In this document: positions 56,711 through 64,000 of the stretch, one piece after another
How the letters are laid out: each line of letters starts with the position of its first letter
Position numbering within the stretch: the stretch's first letter is position 1
Source: Nannobrachium achirus
Lineage: Eukaryota > Chordata > Actinopteri > Myctophiformes > Myctophidae
Length of the DNA: 64,000 nucleotides
Direction of reading: 5' to 3'
NCBI GenBank assembly: GCA_963921795.1
Contig: OY997649.1
Location: forward strand, 63,916,474-63,980,473
Position numbers and translations under genes: made by a program
The notes under the pieces: generated by a model
Told to the model about the DNA's origin: nothing
The model's input: the letters and a program-made list of their open reading frames with translations, nothing else
Database searches by the model: none

Positions 56711-56977
56711 CAGTGGTTCTCAACCTGTGGGTCGGGACCTCCAGGGGGGTCCCCAAATTATTTTGGGGGATCCCCAGATGATTGACTTAATGTGCAACGT
56801 TGTTTTTGAGACGGAAATTGTGAAAATAGCAGTTCTACATGCTCACAACGCCTCGATAGAACTGTGTTGTACAAAATATAATGTCTCAACTCTTAGTGCT
56901 CTTCAGGGTGGGGGGGTCCCCAGTTAAAATATGATTATTTTGGGGGGGTCGCGGCCTGAAAAGGTTGAGAACCACTG
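56711..56977. mobile_element. hAT MITE (CAGTGGTTCTCAACCT ends) with partial hairpin
   Basis: CAGTGGTTCTCAACCTGTGG and GAAAAGGTTGAGAACCACTG are inverted termini. A hairpin left arm with modified AGCAGTTCTACATGCTCACA (56827-56846) lies inside, its partner reduced to AGAACTG. Confidence 0.85.
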
Positions 56978-57802
56978 CCATAAACACTGACCAGATGAGC
57001 AGTACTTCTGTCCAACAGGAGGGTCGCTGGTCAGACAGATGCTTATTTTCTTTGTCTCTTTGGACAGACGGTATTGTTTTGTCTCCGTTGAACAGTGTTC
57101 TTCTCTTTAGGACAGACAAGACTTATCTGTGAATGTCCTCCATGTTGCTGCCAATTAAAAGTCTTGTCTCAACGTGTCTGTACAATGGTGTACATATTAA
57201 TGTTCTCCATAACGTGACCATGTTAAGGTTATGGGCAACACTGTACAGAAACTACGGCGTATCTCGACTGTTGGGCTAACGTGGCTGCCAGTCGGTGGTG
57301 TTTTTTTCACCCCTTTTATTTGATTCTTTTAACTTCTTTTGAAATGCAGCACATGTTATCGCTATACACAGAACACAAGCTCATAATTCACTTATATGCA
57401 GTTAAATGATGCTGATTTCCAAATGGACTGGTCTGGGGTCTGCCCGTCAGGCCCCATGCAGTGTACATGATGCATAAACATTTTGCTGATTGCTGCACTT
57501 TATTCATTTCAATGAAACGTGTGCCTCCAAATGATTCATGTTTAAGAAAATAATTATTGTCTTTTTTAAACAGATGGTTTCCATGGGTGGTGCATTTGTA
57601 ATTGCTTTTTCTTTTATGTTTATTAAAACTGTAATTTTGAATAATCTTAATGATATTAATAAAGAGAAATGTATGGAAATGCTTGAATGCTTATTATTTT
57701 TAGGTTTACATTGACTAATGTTATATAATAGTAGAACGTATATGACTAAGTTTGATATTTGGTACATAATGAACAAAGGTTTATGGTGACCTAAATTAGA
57801 TT

Positions 57803-57838
<36 letters not shown>

Positions 57839-57847
57839 ATTTTATTA
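56978..57847. other. intergenic, no gene; (GATT)n at 57810-57838
   Basis: A GATT/ATTG tetranucleotide run near the end is the only clear feature. It resembles the tail of the LINEs in this window in reverse. Confidence 0.45.
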
Positions 57848-58385
57848 GCAGATTTCCCACGGTCATGAACTTCCTGAAAATATTTTGAAATTAGATCTTT
57901 TTTTTTTCAGTACTGGAAAAGTTTTGTAATTGATCAAGGGTCCTGGAAGGTCCTGGAAAAATAGCTGTGCATTTCTTTGGTTATTGATTTTGTTAATACC
58001 TCTGAAATGACAAATTAAACATTGGCCAAATTGTCAAACATTAGAGGCAGAAATTGTGAAAATAGCAGATCTACATGCTCACAACACCTCGCAACGCGAG
58101 GCGCATGTAGATCGGCTATTTTCACAATAAAACCGTGTTATACAAAATTCCTCTACACTTAGTGCTCGTCAGGGTGGGGGGTCCCCAGTTAAAACATGAT
58201 TATTTCGGGGGTCACGGCCTGAAAAGGTTGAGAACCACTGGCATACACTACCTGTCTTTGGGCATTGCGCATAGGAGTAAGCGACCTGTTATTGAACTGA
58301 ATTATTGTTATATAGTCCTGGAAATTGGGTTAAATATTCTAGAAAGGTTTTGGAAATTAATTGGTAAAAATGTGTGGGAACCCTG
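57848..58385 (+). mobile_element. composite repeat, sister of 28295-29235 (empty TTAA site)
   Basis: TTTCCCACGGTCATGAACTT to AAAAATGTGTGGGAACCC. It contains a full hairpin at 58059-58122 (arms AAAATAGCAGATCTACATGC), extended by ATTGTG and CACAAT. It reads GGAAATTGGGTTAAATATTC where the other copy carries the 516-bp TTAA element. Confidence 0.85.
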
Positions 58386-58679
58386 TATTAGACAAAAATG
58401 GAGAATAGTACAAGACAAGTATAGTCAATACAATTGAAATGTAGTACAGTACAAGTACAGTTAAACACCCTGCCTAAAAGGAACATCCCTAATAAGACCT
58501 TTCACAGTCTTTTTTTTTTTTTCTTTTTACGTTGAAAGTCCTCAGTATTACATGGACATAATAAATAGCAAGCAAAGACATTATTTAGTGCCCGTTGTGT
58601 GCTCTTGTTGGACTATGCAAGGCAGGGGCGTCCTCAACCCTGAGCCAAGCCTAAACCTGGCCGCATACCTCTAGTACCT

Positions 58680-58880
58680 AAAATACATACATACTGTAGA
58701 ACATACCCCAAGTACCTAAAATACATACATACTAGTGTAGAGCATACCCCAAGTACCTAAAATACATACTGTAGAACATACCCCAAGTACCTAAAATACA
58801 TACATACTGTAGAACATACCCCAAGTACCTAAAATACATACATACTGTAGAACATACCCCAAGTACCTAAAATACATACA
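58680..58880. repeat. ~38-bp tandem repeat (5 copies)
   Basis: CCCCAAGTACCTAAAATACA plus TACATACTGTAGAACATA, five units with slight length variation. Confidence 0.93.
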
Positions 58881-59322
58881 CGGAACACTCTAGAATTAAT
58901 TTACACAAAAATGACAAAAAAGAAACAGATTATGATAAGTGATCCATACGCAACTCAAAATAAACATATCAGAAACCAACACAAATCTATACATAATCTA
59001 AAACAACCTCCCTCCGCATTACAGCTCCTCTCAATCTATTTTTAAAAGTAGCTTTGCTGTGAATTAAAATGTGAGTTTTGATGTTGGGAGTAGGAGTAGG
59101 CCTACCATGAGGTGCAAGCTTAGTCAAAGTGGGGCTGGGCAGCAAGTCCTGAGGGCACTTTTGTTGACAAAAGTGGAGATTCTGCCCAGGAATCTTGTTC
59201 TTTGATTTACCTTTTTTATCACCATTGTTGCCATGCTGTCCCCAGACAGGTATTGGGTCATGAATACAGCTCAGATAGGTCATCTCTTCCTTGCTAGAGA
59301 TTACAGTGTCATCAACTTTTTT
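58881..59322. other. intergenic, no gene recognised
   Basis: A minus-strand frame of 98 codons (58987-59283) has no resemblance I can name. Confidence 0.35.
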
Positions 59323-59935
59323 TTGATTGATTGAAGAATTTATTAGAAGTTTGCAATAGAAATAAGTACAGTTTCATGACAGTACAAATCACTGGTACAA
59401 GGTCAACTAAAAGGAGATCCTAGAAAGCCGAGTCTTATTTCCACAGGAATCACACTAAGTATCTCATATAACATTGAAAGACAGACGGATAGAACATAGT
59501 ACTTTATCTAGGATAATATCAGTTTCAAAAGCATAACATCAAATACAAAGGCAGAGAAAAAAAAGGGTGGGGGGAGCATGGGGGCTTAGTCTATTTACAA
59601 GTCACAAGTAGCAGCTGCCTGAAGGTGACTTTTCATACCAATTTTGAAGGAGGCTGGGATTTGCTCTCCTTTAGGGCTTGAGGAAGGGCGTTCCACATGT
59701 TGATGGTATAGCAGGAGAACGAGTTAGCGCCTTGTTTAGTGTTAAATCTACGTTGATGATGATTAGTGGAGCTACCTCTGGTTTTGTGATTGTGAACATC
59801 CTTGACCTTTAAAAAGTAGTTTGCCAGGTACATGGGTATCTTGGAGGTGTAGTGTATCTTGTACACCAGGCCCATTGCAAGATGCTGTACTCTGTCAGCT
59901 ACTTTGAGCCACTTTGACCTTGAAATCGTTTATAC
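59323..59935 (-). pseudogene. LINE 3' end, minus strand
   Basis: Begins at the tail (GATTGATTGAAGAATTTATT at 59327), which is the inverse of the CAATCAATC tail of the LINE at 11.9 kb. The C-terminal segment on the minus strand reads GLVYKIHYTSKIPMYLANYF and MWNALPQALKESKS. It is truncated at its 5' side at about 59935. Confidence 0.88.
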
Positions 59936-59982
59936 ATATTAGGATCACATCTTAAATTCTGATGGGTTCAATCAATGGTTTT

Positions 59983-60846
59983 GAGTAATAAATAAAATCA
60001 ACCAACAAACTCGTTTCCTACAGAGGATCGCCCCGATGGTCAATTTCAACACACTGAAGACCTAGCTGGTGCAATAATCCAGCCCCTCTTTGACTACGGA
60101 GTTCACGTATGGTATCGTGACGCCCCACAAGCCCTGAAAACTAAACTCCAAACAGCCCAAAATAAACTAATTAGGGTCCTGCTTAGCCTTCCCTATCAGA
60201 CTCACCTCACCGCTATACTCACCAGTTAAGAGTGGGGTGGCTCAGAGTAGATGACAGAGTACAGCAGCTTGCAATGGGCCTGGTGTACAAGATACACAAC
60301 ACCACTATGATACCCAAGTACCTGTCAAAATACTTTATAAACATTAAGGATGTCCATAATTACAACACCAGAGGCAGCGCCACAAATCACTTTCAACCCA
60401 GAGTCAAAACCAACAAAGGGTCAAACTCCTTTTTCTGCTATACAACCAAAATGTGGAACGCCTTACCGAAGGCTATAAAGGAGTGTGGATCACTTGCATC
60501 CTTTAAAATTGCCCTGAAAAACCACTTACAGGCAGCAGCCGTTCGCAACTGGTAAAAATGAACCTAGCCCAACCCTACCCTCCCCTGCCCCTTCTTTGTA
60601 TATACTGTTTGTTTAAGAATTACTGTCTTCTTTTTTGTTTTTCTTCACATATCTACTGCATAGTACTGTGTTCTATCTGTCTGTCATTCAATGTTATATG
60701 AGATACTTCAATGGTTTCCAGTGGAAATAAGCTTAGGCTTTCAATGGATCTCCTTTTAGTAGACCTTGTACCAGTGAACTGTACCGTCATGAAACTGTAC
60801 CTTTTCCTATGCAAACTTCTAATAAAGTCCTCAATCAATCAATCAA
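59983..60846 (+). pseudogene. LINE 3' end, plus strand
   Basis: From AATAAAATCAACCAACAAAC to a (CAAT)n tail at 60834-60846. It encodes the same C-terminal domain (GLVYKIHNTTMIPKYLSKYF, MWNALPKAIKECGSLASFKI) with an early frame break. It differs at many positions from its neighbour and from the 10.4-kb LINE, so it belongs to another subfamily. The two pieces are head to head. Confidence 0.88.
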
Positions 60847-62100
60847 AGCCCGACCGATACCATTTTTTTCGACCGATACCGATATCCGATGTTGGAGAGT
60901 GCTAGAGCACCGATACCGATGTTTTGTAAAAATCATTTTTTATTCATTTAAGATCATTTAATTGACTGCTCGCCCCTCGGATAAATGGTCAGATTATTGC
61001 TTTTTTTTTGTGCTTTTCATGTCAAACTTTGAGTTTGGTCGCAGTTATCAATTTCTATTGCTTGTTGGATAATAATACTCTTTTAATTTGGGGGTTCTGC
61101 TGTGTTTTGTTTATTAACTCATTAAAAGCCTCTGACTTTAACGGATTAAAATGTCCAGAGTGCCCCCCCCCCCCCCCCCGCCCCCATTCACTCCCGTTAT
61201 CTTATTTTGAAGGCCAGAAGTGCACGCGCTGATTACTTCCGGTCTGACGTCATCGCATCCTGCGACGGAACTGATCGTTGTTTACGTGGAGCCATGCTGG
61301 ATTGCGTCGGAGTATTTATACATGTGTTATATAAGCGAGCATCTGCCTCCATCTTCGCTTCTAAAGTGTAGTTTTGAGATAATGGACATTAAAGATGAGA
61401 TCCCCCGTCCACCTCAATGTTATGGGATGACTATTTTGTGCTTGTGAGCCTTGATGATGATGAATCAGCGACGGATTTTCGTCTCCGGACATCCGGCCAT
61501 TCTACTCGGTAATGTACTCAACGTTACAGTAATATATTACTTTTTGCGTGACATCGCGCATTCGGCACTATAAGTACTCGAGTACTTTTCGCGCGACATC
61601 GCGCATTTGGCTTTTAATGAGTTAATTAATATGTGTCTTTTATCCAAACGGAAAGTTTGATTCGCTCATGGATTCGCACGGCGGCTCTGCAAAGTGCAGA
61701 CAGCCGCCATGCATTGCCAAGCAATTAAACAACACAAGTTCTATAGTCTATAGTCAGACATCTATATTTCTCTGTGGATTTTCACATAGGCCTATACACC
61801 TTCCTTCACCGCAACTTGAAAAATCAGAGTTAGACAGTGCATGTGGTGAGTGAACGACACATGAGAGGCAGCAGCTCCAGTAGTGTTGGCTTGCATCTTG
61901 GACTATTATACTGCACTCTGCTGGATAATTCTGGTATTGCCCACACATAGGCCTATATAACTCAGGGTTTCATGCTCTATCCGCAGACACGTTACAGACA
62001 ATTAATATATCGGATATCGGTGGAATAATTCTCCGATACCCTTCCGATTGCTCCAAAACGACCGATATATCGAATTGACCAATATATCGGTCGGGCTCTA
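60847..62100. mobile_element. hAT-like element with GCCCGACCGATA termini
   Basis: AAGCCCGACCGATACC at the left and ATATCGGTCGGGCTCTA at the right are inverted. GATACCGATATCCGAT motifs lie near both ends. It inserted directly at the LINE tail. No 8-bp duplication is visible, perhaps because the left flank is the CAAT repeat. A TTAA element is nested inside. Confidence 0.75.
61114..61625. mobile_element. nested TTAA-flanked element with 13-bp TIRs (512 bp)
   Basis: TTAACTCATTAAAAGCC and GGCTTTTAATGAGTTAA are perfect inverses. The interior has a poly-C run, a TATA-like GTTATATAAGCG (about 61325) and a short MDIKDEIPRPPQCYG frame at 61382. This could be the 5' end of a deleted autonomous transposon. 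Confidence 0.88.
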
Positions 62101-63218
62101 GTTTTTAGTGCATGTGCTGTACTTTATATTTGTAATGTTAACCATGTATCGTTACGTTATCGTTACATGTATCGTTACGGTCCGCATAATTAGTTCCTGT
62201 TAGTTTGAACTTTACGACCGTCGCAATACTCAGGGTGAGGGTGAGGAAAAAGATAACCGAGCCTGCATAGAAAATAATGATTTATTAATAAACACAAGAA
62301 TAATCAAAACCATTAAGGCAAATATGCTCTGAAAATGTACAACTAAAGAATTATACAAGGGTAAGACAATGATGCACACGTGAAGGAAAACGATCACACT
62401 CCTATGGATAGTCACACGTTGCCTCTTACAAAGTGACAGAGGTAGGCAACCATCGGCATTATTTAAAAAAAGTGTAGTTAAAAATTAAGTCCCTTCACAT
62501 CTGTATACAAACTTGGACATACTGTAATTCTACATTCATTCAAACTCCTGAGTAACTCAAAATGTCTTTGAAAATGTCTTGGGCACCTCAGGTATGAGTG
62601 TTTGGTGAACAGAAGTTTTGTGGTGTTTTGACTGAACACCCCGTGGATGTTGAGTCCACATCTCGGTGTTGAGACGATGAGTGATTGGTTATATCGCTCT
62701 AATTGTCTTTCGGTATCTGTCGTACATATATGACTGGTTAATCCACCGTCTCGGTTCGTACTGGGCACCGCCATATCGCCAGATGTGGTCTGCACAGCAC
62801 CTCGCATTGACTCCAATAGTATTCTGATTTCTCACAAGACAGGATTTCAAACATGAGTTCAAAGATTTGCGTTTTAACAACAATGGCTTCCCTCTGTAAA
62901 TGTTACAGTGTTGATGGGATACTATCAGTGTGTACTGTGTACAGTATGGCAGACATCTACCGAAAAAATATATTTTCGAGCGAGAGAAATAAGCGGATTA
63001 ACAATAAAACCAATCGGCCCGGGTTGAAGCCGTGGTTGAGTAGGAAGAAAGGACAAGATTGCCTGTCATGAAAAAATAAAAAACATCTTGACTAGTATTT
63101 TTGGGAGAGAAGAACGCAAACTAAAGGTAAAATAACCTTCTTGGCCGAAATTCTCCTTTAAGATCAGTTGTGAACGCCACAGGTAGCCAGCCAGCGCAGT
63201 GAGATGAGCTCTCTTAAG
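62101..63218. other. intergenic, no gene recognised
   Basis: The longest frame (62478-62816, minus, 112 codons) has no recognised domain. No clear repeats. Confidence 0.35.
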
Positions 63219-63718
63219 TTAACCCATTCAGGCCTAGAATTATTGAATGCTTTAACCAGTGAAAAAAAAAGTTGTGAAAATGTGCAACTCTTTGAATATA
63301 ATGTATTTTCAAAGCGAATGTTTGTAACTCAAATTTGGCTTCTGGGTGGTCCCTGGAACTAAATATTTTGAGATGGGGGTCCATGGCCAAATACATATCA
63401 TTTTGGGGGTCCTTCACATGAAAAGGTTTGAGAACCACTGACAGCGTAGTCTCTCAAGAACAGACTAACTGAGCTCCAGTTAAGTGAAAAGGACCTTTTC
63501 TTTGACGATGGCTGGCCAGATTGCTGACATAGAAACATAGGTTTTTCAAAAAAAAACCTTAGAAGGATTCAAAAGACACTTATAAAATCAGGTCAAAAAT
63601 AGCAGATCTACAAGCTCACAGCGCGGCACTCGGTGCCGCGCTGTGAGCTTGTATATCTGCTATTTTTCAATAGTTAAAGCATAACATAATGATACACTAT
63701 AATGTGTACCCGTTCTGA
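63219..63718. mobile_element. TTAA MITE with one complete hairpin, right end cut
   Basis: Starts TTAACCCATTCAGGCCTAGA, has the hAT-like interior (GGGGGTCCTTCACATGAAAA) and a complete hairpin at 63595-63667 (GCGCGGCAC core). It stops at GTACCCGTTCTGA, lacking the last ATGGGTTAA, where exon-like sequence begins. Confidence 0.85.
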
Positions 63719-63879
63719 GATCAATGCTCTGCTTCCTAGACTGCCTCTCCACTGGGTCCAGGTTCAGCTCCTCCTTGGACATCTGGCTCTTCATACTGGT
63801 GGTCTCCTTCCTCTTCCTCTTCACTCGGCACGGTCGGCTGGGCCTCTGAGTCCACTCCTGCACTCTGCCCTCTGGTGGC
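63719..63879 (-). CDS. candidate exon or gene fragment of unknown family
   Basis: On the minus strand GTGGTGTTTCTCCAG is a good acceptor (AG at 63880-63881), followed by an open frame containing KRKRKETTSMKSQMSKEELN and LDPVERQSRKQS. Nearly all third positions are G/C (AAG AGC CAG ATG TCC AAG GAG GAG), the pattern seen in the mfsd14b exons and unlike the surrounding DNA. The product would be Lys/Arg/Glu-rich and hydrophilic. It is cut at its 3' side by the TTAA MITE. I do not recognise the family; a decayed gene copy is possible. Confidence 0.4.
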
Positions 63880-64000
63880 CTGGAGAAACACCACAGAACC
63901 CAACTGTAAATTACTGGATCAGATTTCTCACCTCATCACCATGGAATGTTACTCTTGTGCAGGGGCGTCACAAGGGCGGGAAAAGTGGGGCTGAGTAACC
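63880..64000. other. right edge; start of another repeat
   Basis: GCAGGGGCGTCACAAGGG at 63959 matches the element start at 27.7 kb, so a further transposon probably continues beyond the window. Confidence 0.5.

Overview
The window is vertebrate genomic DNA, almost certainly from a ray-finned (teleost) fish. The one recognisable gene is split by introns. The intergenic DNA is packed with CA/TG and CT microsatellites, hAT-type and TTAA-target MITEs, a LINE of the L2/CR1 type and tRNA-derived SINE pieces, a mixture typical of teleosts. There is no bacterial-style gene organisation; nearly all short open frames are microsatellite, minisatellite or transposon translations.

Gene: ten consecutive coding exons (24889-50082, + strand) join in frame into 438 residues of a 12-TM major facilitator protein of the MFSD14/HIAT1 family, closest by eye to MFSD14B (HIATL1). 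All introns are GT-AG with matching phases. The first ~60 residues (N-terminus and TM1) are not visible; they may lie in the 200-N gap (24551-24750) or upstream of the window. Most exons touch a microsatellite: several acceptors are a long (TG)n or (TC)n run ending in the splice AG, and the exon 8 and exon 11 donors have been tandemly amplified. A second candidate coding piece, an exon-like segment on the minus strand, sits at the right edge (63719-63879), cut by a transposable element.

Layout: 1-0.98 kb minisatellites; 1.0-9.3 kb nested DNA-transposon remnants (hAT elements, a TTAA element carrying a nested hAT); 9.3-12.0 kb foldback elements and a frameshifted LINE; 13.3-14.05 kb foldback; 14.45-18.29 kb an LTR retroelement with two apparently identical 612-bp LTRs and no coding capacity inside; 19.3-20.65 kb a 45-bp minisatellite; 21-24.9 kb intergenic or upstream intron; 24.9-50.1 kb mfsd14b-like exons with transposon-rich introns; 50.2-50.8 kb a long foldback just after the stop codon; 52.1-53.7 kb a ~40-bp minisatellite; 54-63.7 kb more DNA transposons, an inverted pair of LINE 3' ends and nested elements.

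The most unusual theme is a short palindromic hairpin (arm consensus about AAAATAGCMGATCTACAAGC plus a variable GC-rich core) found at some 35-40 places. It occurs inside a ~0.55-kb TTAA-flanked MITE family (eight or more copies), inside unrelated hAT elements, and alone. The two arms of a copy match each other even where cores differ between copies, and several copies are flanked by further inverted sequence specific to that locus. It looks like a mobile or self-templating foldback unit. All family assignments were made by reading; no database search was run.
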